Numbered from the stretch's first letter, positions 16,833 through 27,526 are shown. The stretch is 64,000 bases of DNA from Halosimplex litoreum (GCF_016065055.1 NZ_CP065856.1:3347836-3411835); one strand, 5' to 3'. Made by a program: numbers and translations. The notes: generated by a model from the sequence alone, not told the origin.

Positions 16833-17447
16833 CTACTCGTCGTCCGCCGTCGTCGCCCGGTACTCGGCGGCGGTAACGGTGAACCGATGTACGTCGGCGA
16901 CCGAGCCGTCCACGTTCACCTCGAAGTTCCGCAGGAGACCCTCGCGGCGGCCGCCGTGGGCTTCGACGTACCGTGAGACGGCTTTTCGGGACTTCTCGTT
17001 ACCGTCGTGGACGGTCACGACCACCGTTTCGAGGTCGAGCCGGTCGAAAGCCACCTCCATGAACGCGGCCGCGCGCTCGCCGGAGTAGCCGCGGCCCCAG
17101 AACGGCTTTCGGAGCCACGCGCCGAACGTCGCGGTCTTCGCGTCCCAGTCGACGGCGAGACCGGTGAGGCCCGCGAACTCGCCCGCGCCGTCCTCACCCG
17201 GTTTCGGGCGGATCACGTAGGTCGCGCCCTCCCCGCCCTGGCGTTCGTCGGTGACCAGTTCGAGGAACTCCGCGCTCTCTCTCGGCGTCTCGTGCGGGTC
17301 CCAGGTGACGTATTCGGTGATCTCGTCGATATGGGGCGCGCCCTCGCGGACGTGTTCGTACAGTGCGAGCGGGTCGACGGTCTCCGTCGTCGCCGCTTCG
17401 AGGACCAGCCGCTCGGTCTCGACGCGCTCGGGGAACAGGTCGGACAC
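16833..17447 (-). CDS. GNAT acetyltransferase (RimJ/RimL type)
   Basis: I place the start at GTG 17447 (VSDLFPERVETERL), because RimJ/RimL-like proteins begin just before such an ETERLVL strand; the open frame upstream is shadow sequence. The 204-residue product shows the GNAT acetyl-CoA loop WLRKPFWGRGYSGERAAAFM and the following strand LETVVVTVHDGNEKSRKAV, where the N-x3-S motif caps the fold. It probably acetylates a protein N-terminus or a small amine; the target is unknown. It is divergent from the winged-helix regulator. Confidence 0.85.
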   Translation of the reverse strand: MSDLFPERVETERLVLEAATTETVDPLALYEHVREGAPHIDEITEYVTWDPHETPRESAEFLELVTDERQGGEGATYVIRPKPGEDGAGEFAGLTGLAVDWDAKTATFGAWLRKPFWGRGYSGERAAAFMEVAFDRLDLETVVVTVHDGNEKSRKAVSRYVEAHGGRREGLLRNFEVNVDGSVADVHRFTVTAAEYRATTADDE

Positions 17448-17524
17448 ACTTCGACGCGGGCGGGCCAGCAAAAAAGCGCTTTCCCGGGGATGACACGGCG
17501 TCGCAGGGGCCGACCCACGGCGGG

Positions 17525-17536
17525 GAGATTTATACC
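17525..17536 (+). promoter_or_regulatory. TATA box of the winged-helix regulator
   Basis: AGATTTATACC lies about 25-30 bases before the ATG at 17559. A GGGAG just before the ATG could also serve as ribosome-binding site. Confidence 0.5.
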
Positions 17537-17558
17537 GGCGGGGTCCCCAGACGGGAGT

Positions 17559-18353
17559 ATGGTCGACGTCCTCGCGAACAAGCGCGCGGCGACGCGGTTT
17601 CGCGTCCTCGTGGAGATCGCCGAGCGCCAGCCGGCGGTCAGCCAGGGCGAGATCGCCGAGGCCGTCGGCGTGACCAGCCAGGCCGTCAGCGAGTACATCC
17701 GCGACCTCGTCGAGGACGGCCTCGTCGAGAAACAGGGCCGCTCGCGCTACCGCGTCACCACCGAGGGCGTCGACTGGACGCTCCAGGCCGCCGCGGACGT
17801 GCGCCGCTTCGCCGAGCACGTCACCGACGACGTGCTGGGTTCAGTTCAGGAGGACGCCGCCGTCGCCACCGACGCCATCGAGGAGGGCGACACGGTCTCG
17901 CTGTCGATGCGCGAGGGGCTCCAGCACGCGACGCCGCTCGATCCCGACGGCGGAGCGGCCCAGACCGAAGCTGCCACCGGCGTCGCCACGACCGACGCCG
18001 CCGCGGGCGCGGTCGTCGGTGTCACCGGCTTCGAAGGGGTCATCGATCTGGACCCCGGTGAGGTCCGGGTTCTCCAGGTGCCGTCGATCCGCTCGGGCCG
18101 CCCCGACGACGACCGACTCGACGACCTGGCCGACGCCTGCGACGGTGCCGATCTGGTCGTCGCCTCGGGGGTCGAGGCCGTCGGCGCGCTGCGTTCCGTC
18201 GACGTGGATCCGGCGACGTACTTCGCCGCCGGCGAAGTTGCCGCCGACGCCGCCTCTCGCGGTCTCTCGGTCGTCGTCGTGGCCATGGCCGACGGGGTCG
18301 GCCGGGTGACCGACGCCCTCCGCGACACCGGCGTCTCCTACGAGGTGCGATGA
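17559..18353 (+). CDS. Winged-helix transcriptional regulator with C-terminal sensor-like domain
   Basis: A 264-residue protein. Residues about 10-75 are a MarR/TrmB-like winged helix (QPAVSQGEIAEAVGVTSQAVSEYIRDLVEDGLVEKQG), fitting DNA binding. After a linker helix the C-terminal domain (about 95-260) contains Ala/Thr-rich sequence and Rossmann-like segments (VVVASGVEAVGAL, GLSVVVVAMADGVGRVTDAL), perhaps ligand binding. It resembles a haloarchaea-specific regulator family (DUF7839-like, from memory). Its stop overlaps the start of the next small gene, so they form an operon. Confidence 0.75.
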   Translation: MVDVLANKRAATRFRVLVEIAERQPAVSQGEIAEAVGVTSQAVSEYIRDLVEDGLVEKQGRSRYRVTTEGVDWTLQAAADVRRFAEHVTDDVLGSVQEDAAVATDAIEEGDTVSLSMREGLQHATPLDPDGGAAQTEAATGVATTDAAAGAVVGVTGFEGVIDLDPGEVRVLQVPSIRSGRPDDDRLDDLADACDGADLVVASGVEAVGALRSVDVDPATYFAAGEVAADAASRGLSVVVVAMADGVGRVTDALRDTGVSYEVR

Positions 18354-18505
18354 TGACCGACGAACTGGACACAGCAGTCGAGGACTTTCTCGACAAGACC
18401 GACGCAGCGCTCTCCGAATACGACGACGGCTACGCCGACGCCGACGCGACGCTCCGCGTCGTTCGCAGCCACCTCGCCGACCTGCGCGAGGCCGCCGAGG
18501 AGTGA
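18350..18505 (+). CDS. Small acidic protein (51 aa) coupled to the regulator gene
   Basis: Two adjacent ATG codons (18350, 18353) overlap the TGA of the regulator, so translation is very likely coupled. The product (MMTDELDTAVEDFLDKTDAA...) is about 50 residues, highly acidic and amphipathic-helical, ending LADLREAAEE. It has no catalytic motif. It may be a small partner of the regulator. The overlap and helical periodicity support it as a real gene; the function is unknown. Confidence 0.6.
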   Translation: MMTDELDTAVEDFLDKTDAALSEYDDGYADADATLRVVRSHLADLREAAEE

Positions 18506-18556
18506 ACCGCTCCCGAACGCTTCCCGTCGAACCGTCGATGTGCTCGACCGTTCGGC

Positions 18557-18784
18557 TTAGGTTCCGCCGTTCTGTGCGATGAAGAACAGGACCAGAACGA
18601 CGACGATGGCGAGCATCAGCAGTCCGCCGCCGCTGCTCTCCTCCGCCTCGTCGTACTCGTTCCGGGTCTGGTTGACGTAACTCGCCGAACAGCCGAGCTC
18701 GGCGGCGATTTCGGCGTCGGACTGCGAACTGTCCCGTCGATGCTCCGAGATGATGTCCTCCTGTAGGTCGCTCCAGTCACTCAT
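18557..18784 (-). CDS. Small protein with HTH-like N-terminus and one membrane helix
   Basis: A 75-residue protein starting MSDWSDLQEDIISEH at 18784. Residues about 1-45 look like a short helix-turn-helix (SQSDAEIAAELGCSASYVNQTRNEYD). Residues 52-70 are one hydrophobic helix (LLMLAIVVVLVLFFIA), and the protein ends QNGGT. This is a tail-anchored arrangement: a DNA- or protein-binding head held at the membrane. Function unknown. Confidence 0.65.
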   Translation of the reverse strand: MSDWSDLQEDIISEHRRDSSQSDAEIAAELGCSASYVNQTRNEYDEAEESSGGGLLMLAIVVVLVLFFIAQNGGT

Positions 18785-18932
18785 GTTCACACGGCCACGC
18801 TGGGTGGCAACGAGCGAATACGTCTCTCGTACCCACACTTAGTTCCTGCCATCGGTGACCCGGTGCGCCTCCACGGTGTTCGAGGACTTGCGGGGGCAAC
18901 ACCGATAACGGAGCCACGCGAACGATTCGCAC

Positions 18933-20096
<1,164 letters not shown>

Positions 20097-20388
20097 CGGT
20101 TCGACCGCCGGCGTCGTCGCGAGTGAGCGTCGGCGGCGGCGGGGCAGTGATGGCGTTGCTGTCGCGGTAGCGGTTCGACCGCCGGCGTCGTCGCGAGTGA
20201 GCGTCGGCGGCGGCGGGGCAGTGATGGCGTTGCTGTCGCGGTAGCGGTTCGACCGCCGGCGTCGTCGCGAGTGAGCGTCGGCGGCGGCGGGGCAGTGATG
20301 GCGTTGCTGTCGCGGTAGCGTGGTGGTGTCGCGGTAGCGGTTCACCGCCGGCGGAATCTCTTTGTCGCCGACGGCTGTCGGTTCGACC

Positions 20389-21093
20389 ATGACACTGACA
20401 GCGGTGATCGCCGGTGTCGGTCCCGGCCTCGGTGAATCGCTCGCGCGCAAGTTCGCCGCCGAAGGCTGTCGAGTCGCGCTGTTGGCGCGGTCTGGGGAGT
20501 ATATCGACGGTCTCGCCGATGACCTGCCCGGTCCAGGGGGACTCGCCGTCCCGACCGACCTCGCAGAACCCCACGAGATCCGGGCGGCGTTCGAGACGGT
20601 CCGTGCGGAACTCGGGCCCGTCGACGTGCTGGTCAACCACGCCAGCGCGGGCTCGTGGTCGGGACTGCTCGACGCGTCGGTCGAGGACGTCGACCGGGCG
20701 TGGGCGGTCAACGGCCGCGGGGCGTTCGTCGCCTCGCAGGAGGCGGCCGAAGACATGGTCGACGGCGACGGTGGGACCATCGTCTTCACGGGTGCCACGT
20801 CGGCGCTCCGGGGGCGCGACGGCGCGATCGGTTTCTCCGCGGCGAAGTTCGCCGCCCGTGGGATGGCCGAGAGCATGGCGCGGGAACTCGGGCCCGAGGG
20901 CGTCCACGTCGCCCACGTCGTGATCGACGGGCAGATCCTGCCACCCGGGGCGAGCGAGGGCGACACCGACCGCGACGCGGAGTCGTACCTCGACCCCGAC
21001 GAGATCGCCGAGAACTACTGGCACCTCGTCGAACAGGACCGCTCGGCGTGGACGCTGGAGCTGGATCTACGGCCCCACGTCGAGGCGTTCTGA
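20389..21093 (+). CDS. Short-chain dehydrogenase/reductase-like protein with Phe at the catalytic Tyr
   Basis: A 234-residue SDR fold beginning MTLTAVIAGVGPGLGESLAR, with the cofactor loop GVGPGLG at residues 9-15. The mid motif VNHASAG and the strand GGTIVFTGATSAL (active-site Ser region) are present. The catalytic YxxxK is FSAAK: Phe149 and Lys153. The tail AHVVIDGQILPPG is typical of an SDR subgroup with this F-x-AAKFA-R pattern. Without the Tyr hydroxyl, classical hydride-transfer acid-base chemistry is doubtful. The role is unknown. It follows the tandem repeat and precedes the DoxX gene. Confidence 0.8.
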   Translation: MTLTAVIAGVGPGLGESLARKFAAEGCRVALLARSGEYIDGLADDLPGPGGLAVPTDLAEPHEIRAAFETVRAELGPVDVLVNHASAGSWSGLLDASVEDVDRAWAVNGRGAFVASQEAAEDMVDGDGGTIVFTGATSALRGRDGAIGFSAAKFAARGMAESMARELGPEGVHVAHVVIDGQILPPGASEGDTDRDAESYLDPDEIAENYWHLVEQDRSAWTLELDLRPHVEAF

Positions 21094-21146
21094 CCCTCTC
21101 GCCGGACCCGGTGTCGTTTTGAGCGCGACTCCCTAACCACGGGTCG

Positions 21147-21584
21147 ATGGACATCCGCAGGCGCCTCGTCGACGCCGAAACGGTCGACCGACTCGTCGAC
21201 CGCACGCCAGCGCCGCTGTCGGTCGCCCGGGTCGGGCTCGGTGCGATGGTGTTGCTCGCCGGCGTCCACAAGCTGTTCGCGCCGGGCGTCTGGGCGACGT
21301 ACGTCACCGACTGGCTGGCACCGTGGCTGGTCGTCTCGCCGGTCGCGTTCATGCTGATCAACGGCGTCCTCGAGGTGGGGTTCGGTGCGGCGATCGTCGC
21401 CGACCGGGCGACCGCGGTCGCAGCCGGCGTCGCCGCCGTCTCGTTGTCGGGGACGACCGCCTACCTCGCCGTCGCTGCGGTCGTCGAGGGGGGCTTCTTC
21501 GTCGACGTGTTCGTCCGCGACGTGGGCCTGTCGGCGCTGGCGTGGGCCGTACTCGTCGACGCGCTCCGGCGGTCCCGTCGATGA
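21147..21584 (+). CDS. DoxX-like four-helix membrane protein
   Basis: A 145-residue protein with four hydrophobic helices. The first contains LSVARVGLGAMVLLAGVHKLFAPG, the DoxX/DoxD-like signature (arginine, then a helix ending in HK and FxP). The others are near residues 65-85, 88-110 and 120-140. DoxX proteins are often linked to quinone or thiol redox systems, but the activity of this subgroup is unproven. It lies 53 bases after the SDR gene on the same strand, so the two may form one transcript. Confidence 0.78.
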   Translation: MDIRRRLVDAETVDRLVDRTPAPLSVARVGLGAMVLLAGVHKLFAPGVWATYVTDWLAPWLVVSPVAFMLINGVLEVGFGAAIVADRATAVAAGVAAVSLSGTTAYLAVAAVVEGGFFVDVFVRDVGLSALAWAVLVDALRRSRR

Positions 21585-21645
21585 GCGGGCTGCGTCGCGA
21601 CCGAGCGGCGAATCCGAACTGCGCAGAACGAGCGGCCGCAGTCGG

Positions 21646-22293
21646 TCAGTCCTCGCCGTCGTGTTCGAGGCCCTCGGTGAGCGCGACGACGTTCTCGGTC
21701 TCGCCGTCGAGCCGTTGCGGGTGGACCCCGACGGCGACGACGTAGTCGCCTTCGTGCTGGAACTTCGTGGCGTGGACGTACACGTCGACCTCTGTGCCCG
21801 AGAGCGCCGCCGTTCCCTCGAACTGCTGGAGGGTGCGCTGGCTGCCTAGCGTCTGCACGCTCCGGTTCTGGACGCGATCGCCGACGCGCAGCCCCTCGTA
21901 CTGAGACTCGAACTGTGCGAGGACTTCCTGGGTAGACATGTCAGCGATGGGATTGAACGTCTGGCCGACGACGTCCACTTCCGGGCTGGCGAAGGTGACG
22001 AACACCGCCGCTCGCTGGGAGCCCAGCGGGCCGAGGTCCACGGCGCGCTCGTATCTGGCTTGCTGGTTGGTCACTTCGACCTGTCGGGTCTGGCCGGCGG
22101 CGCTGAAGTTGCGCGTGACCGTCGAGTTCTCGACGGCGAGCTCCTCGTAGCCCGTCTCCGAGATGGCATCGTCGCTCGCCGTCGCCGGCGACGCGCCGAA
22201 CGCCAGCGCGCTCTGCCCGGTGATGAACCCACAGCCCGCCGTCGCCGTCACGAGGACGACCGCCAGTGCCGCGAGCAGCTGCCGTGTGTGCAT
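21646..22293 (-). CDS. DUF6517-like lipoprotein
   Basis: A 215-residue protein with a short signal peptide and lipobox (MHTRQLLAALAVVLVTATAGC, Cys21), so it is probably lipid-anchored outside the membrane. The mature domain is beta-rich with repeated polar strands (ARYERAVDLGPLGSQRAAVFV, EVDVYVHATKFQHEGDYVVAVG) and resembles the haloarchaeal DUF6517 family as I remember it. There is no catalytic motif. It is a single gene on the minus strand. Confidence 0.72.
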   Translation of the reverse strand: MHTRQLLAALAVVLVTATAGCGFITGQSALAFGASPATASDDAISETGYEELAVENSTVTRNFSAAGQTRQVEVTNQQARYERAVDLGPLGSQRAAVFVTFASPEVDVVGQTFNPIADMSTQEVLAQFESQYEGLRVGDRVQNRSVQTLGSQRTLQQFEGTAALSGTEVDVYVHATKFQHEGDYVVAVGVHPQRLDGETENVVALTEGLEHDGED

Positions 22294-22431
22294 ACTCCGA
22301 CGTTTCGTCAGACCACGGGTAAGTGTGGTGATCCCTCGAAGTGACCGATATCGTCGGTATAATCGGTTCCAGCGCCGGCTGATACCGCGACCCGACTCGT
22401 AATTATTGGTTTATTTATGTCTAGAGGAGAG

Positions 22432-23211
22432 TCAGTTCTCGTGGATGAGCCCGAGGATCCGTTCCTGGTACTCGCCGAATGCGGCGTCGGTCCGGCTGCG
22501 CGGCCGGTCGAGGTCCACGTCGACTACCTCGGCGACGGTACCTGGGCCACTGGAGAGGACGACGACGCGGTCGGCGAGCGTGACGGCTTCCTCCACGTCG
22601 TGGGTGACGAACAACACGGTCTTTTCGGTCTCGGCCCAGATATCGAGCAGTTCGTCGTGGAGCATGGTGCGGGTCTGGGCGTCGACGCTACCGAACGGTT
22701 CGTCCATCAGGAGCAAGGCGGGGTCGACGGCGAGCGCGCGGGCGATGCCGACGCGCTGTTTCATCCCGCCGGAGAGCGCGTTCGGGTAGGCGTCCTCGAA
22801 GCCGTCGAGCCCGACGAGGTCGATCATCTCCTGGGACTGCTCCAGGCGTTCGCTGGCGGTCGTGTCCTGCTGTTCGAGGCCGAAGGCGACGTTCTCGAGG
22901 ACCGTGCGCCAGGGGAACAGGCCGTACTCCTGGAAGACCATCCCGCGGTCCATCGCCGGGCCGGTGACCGGCTCGCCGTCGAGGCGGACCTCGCCGTCAG
23001 TCGCTCCTTCGAGCCCGGCGATGATCCGGAACAGCGTCGTCTTCCCGCAGCCCGAGGGGCCGACGAGACAGACGAACTCCCCCTCCTCGACGGAGAAGGA
23101 GACCCCGTCGAGAGCGCGGACCGGGTCGTCGTCCTCGGTGCCGAAGACCTTCGTCACGCCGTCGACGGTGACGCGGCGGTCGCCCTCGGCGGCGCCGTCT
23201 ACTCGCGCCAC
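22432..23211 (-). CDS. ABC transporter ATP-binding protein (nitrate/sulfonate/taurine type)
   Basis: I chose GTG at 23211 ([18 protein letters not shown]), which overlaps the end of the permease gene by 13 bases; the open frame beyond is shadow of the permease. The 259-residue ATPase has Walker [12 protein letters not shown]-loop FQEYGLFPW, signature [15 protein letters not shown], Walker [17 protein letters not shown] and the switch His in VTHDVEEA. The [10 protein letters not shown] after the Q-loop is typical of SsuB/TauB/NrtD. It energises import with the two genes upstream. Confidence 0.95.
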   Translation of the reverse strand: MARVDGAAEGDRRVTVDGVTKVFGTEDDDPVRALDGVSFSVEEGEFVCLVGPSGCGKTTLFRIIAGLEGATDGEVRLDGEPVTGPAMDRGMVFQEYGLFPWRTVLENVAFGLEQQDTTASERLEQSQEMIDLVGLDGFEDAYPNALSGGMKQRVGIARALAVDPALLLMDEPFGSVDAQTRTMLHDELLDIWAETEKTVLFVTHDVEEAVTLADRVVVLSSGPGTVAEVVDVDLDRPRSRTDAAFGEYQERILGLIHEN

Positions 23212-24062
23212 GCCAACACCCTCCCTTCGACGCGGCGAAACAGGGCGTCGCTCGTCAGGAAGACGAGGCTGATGACGAGCATGTAGACGACGCTGACCTG
23301 CGTGTCGAGGTTCTGCGAGGCGTTGATGATCTGGTAGCCGACGCCCGGCGCACCGAACAGTTCGGCGGCGACGACGATCATCCAGCACTGCCCGATGCTG
23401 GTCCTGATCCCGGTTAGGATCTCCGGCGAGGCGCTGGGCAGGACGACTTTTCGGATCATCCCCCAGTCGCTGTGGACGCCCAGCGACGCGGCGACCTCGC
23501 GCTGACCCTGCGGGACGCCCTCGACGCCGCTGTAGGCGTTGTAGAAGTTGATCCAGAACGCGCCGATGGCGACGATGAAGATGGCGCCGCCGTGGCCGAT
23601 ACCGATCCAGACGATTGCGAAGGCGATCCACGCCAGCGGCGGGATCGGACGGAGCACGCGAGTCACAGGCGTGAACAGGTCGTCGAGCGTCTCGCTCCAG
23701 GCCATCGCGACCCCGAGCGCGACTCCGAGGACGGTCCCGATCAGGAGGCCCGGGACGTAGTGGACGAGGCTCTGGAACAGCTTGACGACGAGTTTGCTCC
23801 CGGTCAACTCGCCGAGAAGCGGGAGCGTGACCGTTTCGGTCTTTGCGAGTTCGCCCCCGAACGCTGCCGCGACCGCGACCGGCGACGGGAGGAGGTAGGT
23901 CCGCCCGATCGCCATCGCGCCGGCCTGCCAGACCGCGAGAAAGGCCAGTGACCCGACGAGTCCGAGCAGGATCGAACGGCGGTCGAACCGCTCGGCGAGC
24001 GAGGCGCGTGCCCCGGTCGCGGCGGTCTCGGTCTCCCCGTCGGCCGCCGTCTCGACGCTCAT
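23199..24062 (-). CDS. ABC transporter permease (nitrate/sulfonate/taurine type)
   Basis: A 287-residue membrane protein starting [12 protein letters not shown], with a polar N-terminal tail of about 30 residues and then about six membrane helices. The cytoplasmic coupling motif [23 protein letters not shown] (EAA loop) contacts the ATPase. The [17 protein letters not shown] segment is typical of the SsuC/TauC family. Its start overlaps the binding-protein stop by four bases (ATGA) and its end overlaps the ATPase start, so the three genes are tightly coupled. Confidence 0.94.
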   Translation of the reverse strand: MSVETAADGETETAATGARASLAERFDRRSILLGLVGSLAFLAVWQAGAMAIGRTYLLPSPVAVAAAFGGELAKTETVTLPLLGELTGSKLVVKLFQSLVHYVPGLLIGTVLGVALGVAMAWSETLDDLFTPVTRVLRPIPPLAWIAFAIVWIGIGHGGAIFIVAIGAFWINFYNAYSGVEGVPQGQREVAASLGVHSDWGMIRKVVLPSASPEILTGIRTSIGQCWMIVVAAELFGAPGVGYQIINASQNLDTQVSVVYMLVISLVFLTSDALFRRVEGRVLAWRE

Positions 24063-25105
24063 AGGGAGTCGTACACCTCGAAGTCGAACATCGCGGACTT
24101 CGAGAGGTTCTGATCGGTCTTGCCGAGGCGGTTCGCGTACTCGCTGAACGTGACGGCGTGCTCCTCGATCGCGTGGGGGTCGCTGACGAAGGCGCTGGCT
24201 CTCGAGTCCATCGCGGCCTGGGCCGTCGACTCCTCCAGCGAGTCGATGAACGACGCGGCGTGGCCCGCGGCCGTCTCCGGCTCGTTCACGGCGAGGTCGG
24301 TCGCCTTCCGGTGCTGGCGCAGGAACTCGACGGCGATCTCGGTGTTGTCTTCGCGCAGGCGGTCGTGCATGAGCGTCACCGCCGCCGGCTGGCCGGGCAT
24401 GAAGTCGCCGGCCCACGCGATGGACTGAAACGGTGCGTCCTCTTGCTCGACGATCGTCGGCACCGGCTCCATGATGCTCGTCCCGTCGACCTCGCCGGCC
24501 AGCAGCGCCTGCTGGACGGCCGACGCGCCGCCCAGGCCCGTGATGTTCACGTCTTTCTCGGGGTCGAGTCCGAGTTCCTGGTCGATCCAGTAGCGCAGCA
24601 GGATGTCCGGGACCGACCCCGGCGGGAAGGTGCCGAAGGTGAACTTCCGTCCGTGCTGTTCTTCGAACTTCGCGAAGGCGTCTTTGCCGTGTTCGTCCCA
24701 CAGCGCCGCGAACTCGTCGCTCGCGAGGACTTTCATCGCGTTCTCGATGTTGGCGGCGGTGATCTTCGAAGGGATCCCCTTGTCCATGATGATCATCGCG
24801 GGGACGACCCCGAACATCATCACGTCGAAGTTCCCCTTCGCGGAGGCCTGGACGATGCTCGGCCCGTCGGGGAACTGCTCGCCGGTGACGGGAACCGACA
24901 GCTCGTCGAAATAGCCCTCCTCCTCCATCACGAAGTACTGCATGTCCGGGTAGATAGGCATGTAGGCCACCCGCAGCTCGTCGAGACCACTCGACGACCC
25001 CGTCACGCCGCTACAGCCCGCCAGACCCGTACTCCCCAGGAGTGTCGTGCCACCGATGCCTTTCAGATACGCCCGCCGCGAGACGCCCGCGTCGTCGCCA
25101 GTCAT
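24059..25105 (-). CDS. ABC transporter substrate-binding lipoprotein (SsuA/TauA/NMT1-like)
   Basis: A 348-residue protein with a Tat-type signal ([11 protein letters not shown]) and lipobox STGLAGC, so it is exported folded and lipid-anchored, as usual in haloarchaea. The mature part is a two-lobed binding protein of the SsuA/NMT1 type: [25 protein letters not shown], then [13 protein letters not shown] and [16 protein letters not shown]. Substrates of this family include sulfonates, taurine, nitrate and pyrimidine precursors; the sequence alone does not choose. It is the first gene of the importer operon. Confidence 0.92.
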   Translation of the reverse strand: MTGDDAGVSRRAYLKGIGGTTLLGSTGLAGCSGVTGSSSGLDELRVAYMPIYPDMQYFVMEEEGYFDELSVPVTGEQFPDGPSIVQASAKGNFDVMMFGVVPAMIIMDKGIPSKITAANIENAMKVLASDEFAALWDEHGKDAFAKFEEQHGRKFTFGTFPPGSVPDILLRYWIDQELGLDPEKDVNITGLGGASAVQQALLAGEVDGTSIMEPVPTIVEQEDAPFQSIAWAGDFMPGQPAAVTLMHDRLREDNTEIAVEFLRQHRKATDLAVNEPETAAGHAASFIDSLEESTAQAAMDSRASAFVSDPHAIEEHAVTFSEYANRLGKTDQNLSKSAMFDFEVYDSL

Positions 25106-25366
25106 TGTACAGGAGTAACGGACAGAACCACTTCGAGCATCCGATACCCGTAAGTAGAGCCGTCAGCCCGGCCGTAGTGGAACCTCCTCGAGAGCCGCTG
25201 AGACTCGGAGATACGCCGAAAGAAGCGTGCCACAGGCAGCATCGGCGTCCGAGATAGCGGCAGATACTGCACGGTCCGGCGAGTCGATCAGCCCGAGCGG
25301 GCGGACGTGGAGAGAGTGCGAGTCGGACCCTCAACAGTTATCGGGGAGCGCGCCCGCGAGTGAGGT
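25106..25366. promoter_or_regulatory. Divergent intergenic region between ABC importer and aminotransferase
   Basis: 261 bases between two divergent starts. It must hold both promoters, but no clear TATA box stands out. The only AT-richer patches are near 25105-25120 and 25155-25165 on the importer side and TTATCG near 25336 on the aminotransferase side, about 28 bases before its ATG. No ORF or RNA structure is evident. Confidence 0.4.
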
Positions 25367-26488
25367 ATGACGGAGTTCTCTCGACGCGTCGAACAGGTGT
25401 CGATAAGCGGGATCCGGGAGGTCTTCGAGGCCGCCGGCGAGGACGCGATCAACCTCGGGCTGGGCCAGCCGGACTTCCCGACGCCAGAGCACGCCCGCGA
25501 AGGCGCTATCGAGGCCATCCGCGCCGGCGAGGCCGACGAGTACACCTCGAACAAGGGCACCGAGTCGCTCCGGGAAGCCATCTCACACCGCTACGCCGAG
25601 GACCGCGGGATGGAGGTCGATCCGAACGATGTCATCGCCACCGCCGGCGGCAGCGAGGCGCTGCATATCGCCATGGAGGCCCACGTCGACCCCGGCGAGG
25701 AAGTGATCTTCCCCGATCCCGGGTTCGTCTCCTACGACGCGCTTACCCACATCGCCGGCGGCGAGCCGAAGCCCGTCCCGCTGCGCGAGGACCTGACGAT
25801 GGCCCCCGAGACCGTCGAGGAGGCCATCACCGACGACACCGCCGCGTTCGTCGTCAACAGCCCCGCCAACCCCACCGGTGCGGTCCAGTCGCCCGAGGAT
25901 ATGCGCGAGTTCGCCCGCATCGCCGACGAGCACGACGTGCTCTGTATCTCCGACGAGGTGTACGAACACATCGTCTTCGAGGGCGAACACCGCTCGCCCC
26001 TAGAGTTCGCCGAGAGCGACAACGTCGTCGTCGTTGGCGCCTGCTCGAAGACCTACTCGATGACGGGCTGGCGGCTGGGCTGGGTCACCGGCTCGAACCG
26101 CCGGATCGAGCGGATGCTGCGGGTCCACCAGTACGGCCAGGCCTGTGCCACCGCCGCCGCCCAGCACGCCGCCGAGGCCGCGCTGACCGGGCCGCAGGAC
26201 CCAGTCGACAAGATGGTCGCGGCCTTCGAGGAACGGCGCGACGTGTTGCTGGACGGCCTCGCCGACATCGGCCTGGACTGTCCCACGCCGAAGGGCGCCT
26301 TCTACGCGATGCTGAAGGTCCCCGAGGGTTTCGTCGACGAGGTGATCGACCGCGGGGTCGTGGTCGTCCCCGGCGAGGCCTTCGGCGACCACGGCGAGGG
26401 CTACGCCCGCATCTCCTACGCCGTGAACGTCGAGACGCTGAAGGAGGCGCTGGCGGTCATGGGCGAGGCCTACGACGCGGTGGCCTGA
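25367..26488 (+). CDS. Class I/II aminotransferase (aspartate-aminotransferase-like)
   Basis: A 373-residue fold-type I PLP enzyme. Visible motifs: LGLGQPDFPTP, YTSNKGTESLREAI, NSPANPTGAV, SDEVYEHIVFEG, the PLP lysine in SKTYSMTGWRLGW (near residue 230) and the substrate-carboxylate arginine in GYARISYAVN. It transfers amino groups between an amino acid and a 2-oxo acid. Haloarchaeal relatives are annotated as aspartate or aromatic aminotransferases, and specificity cannot be settled here. It is monocistronic or paired with the small gene 75 bases downstream. Confidence 0.93.
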   Translation: MTEFSRRVEQVSISGIREVFEAAGEDAINLGLGQPDFPTPEHAREGAIEAIRAGEADEYTSNKGTESLREAISHRYAEDRGMEVDPNDVIATAGGSEALHIAMEAHVDPGEEVIFPDPGFVSYDALTHIAGGEPKPVPLREDLTMAPETVEEAITDDTAAFVVNSPANPTGAVQSPEDMREFARIADEHDVLCISDEVYEHIVFEGEHRSPLEFAESDNVVVVGACSKTYSMTGWRLGWVTGSNRRIERMLRVHQYGQACATAAAQHAAEAALTGPQDPVDKMVAAFEERRDVLLDGLADIGLDCPTPKGAFYAMLKVPEGFVDEVIDRGVVVVPGEAFGDHGEGYARISYAVNVETLKEALAVMGEAYDAVA

Positions 26489-26563
26489 GCGACTGGCCGA
26501 GGCGGTCGCGGCCGACATTCGCGTGCGGAACGTAGAAACGTCTCGCGGTCGTACCTGCGGTCA

Positions 26564-26935
26564 ATGGACCAACTGACGCCGTCGAACGTCCCCACCTACG
26601 AGACCAAGGCGGAGGGACGGTCGCTGTGGGACCGCTGCGCAGACCGCGGGCTCCCGGTGGTCGCCGTCCGCGAGGGCGAGCGCGGCTACGTCGTCCGCTA
26701 CGACCTCCAGCACCTCGACGGCCAGCTCTCCGAGCGAGCCCTCCGGAGGCTCCGCGAACACGTGCGCTCGCTGCGGTCGTACTCCGTCCGCGTCGACCCC
26801 GACTCACAGACCGAAGGCGTCGGCGGCGAGACCGGTCACGTCGCGGGCGAACTCCACGCCGAAACGGAGGACGACGCCCGCAGGCTCGCCTCCCACGTCT
26901 CCTCGTTCGTCTTCGACGACGACAACCTCGTCTGA
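26564..26935 (+). CDS. Conserved haloarchaeal small protein, function unknown
   Basis: A 123-residue soluble, acidic protein: MDQLTPSNVPTYETKAEG..., with alternating strand/helix segments (LPVVAVREGERGYVVRYDLQHL; LRRLREHVRSLRSYSVRVDP; AETEDDARRLASHVSSFVF). I do not recognise a catalytic motif. The balanced composition and third-base bias (almost all G/C) support it as a real gene. It is on the same strand as the aminotransferase and ends 28 bases from the convergent cyclase-like gene. Confidence 0.6.
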   Translation: MDQLTPSNVPTYETKAEGRSLWDRCADRGLPVVAVREGERGYVVRYDLQHLDGQLSERALRRLREHVRSLRSYSVRVDPDSQTEGVGGETGHVAGELHAETEDDARRLASHVSSFVFDDDNLV

Positions 26936-26962
26936 GCGGCCACTGCGTCGCGTCTCCACGCG

Positions 26963-27526
26963 CTACGTAGATTCCCGTCGCCCGTGTAGCGTCTCGTGGA
27001 CGCCGAGCACCAGCGCCGGCACGACGACCATGAAGATGTGTTCCTCCAGGGGGATGCCGACGAACTCGACGCCGGTTCGCAGCGGGATGGCGAACACGCC
27101 GACTTCGAGCGTGTACCAGTCCCAGACGTACGCGAGCGGGTAGACGACGGCGACGGTCACTGCTGTCCGCCGGAGCGCCCCACGGCCGGCCCGGACGAGC
27201 AACCCGAGTGCGAACGACCCGAAGACGACCTCCGTCGCGAGGTAGGTGTACGGCCCCAGGACGCCGATGTCGGGGAGCGGGACCGCTGCGAGCGGTTCGA
27301 CGACGGCCGCGACCCCCAGCACGACTCCGCCGACGGCGCCCCCGAGCGCGAGACGGCCCGAGGCTCGGTCCGTGGGGCCCGCCGCGACCGCGAGCGCGGT
27401 CGCGATCCAGACGACCGCGGCGAGGCCGGCGCTCGGCGGGACGACGCCCGCGACGGTCGCCCAGAGCGCGAGGACACCGAGAGCGAAGGTGGCGGCGACG
27501 AGCCGCGCCGCGCGGTCGCTGTCCAT
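26963..27526 (-). CDS. Lycopene-cyclase-domain membrane protein
   Basis: A 187-residue integral membrane protein with about six helices. It carries the heterodimeric-type lycopene cyclase signature: YPLAYVWDWYTLEVGVFAI and VGIPLEEHIFMVVVPAL (PxEE motif). It corresponds to roughly one CrtYc/CrtYd half with extra helices. Known members cyclise lycopene ends to beta-rings, giving beta-carotene for retinal. I place the start at ATG 27526; an in-frame GTG at 27550 would add eight residues. A UbiA gene is divergent 400 bases away, which suggests a terpenoid locus. Confidence 0.75.
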   Translation of the reverse strand: MDSDRAARLVAATFALGVLALWATVAGVVPPSAGLAAVVWIATALAVAAGPTDRASGRLALGGAVGGVVLGVAAVVEPLAAVPLPDIGVLGPYTYLATEVVFGSFALGLLVRAGRGALRRTAVTVAVVYPLAYVWDWYTLEVGVFAIPLRTGVEFVGIPLEEHIFMVVVPALVLGVHETLHGRREST

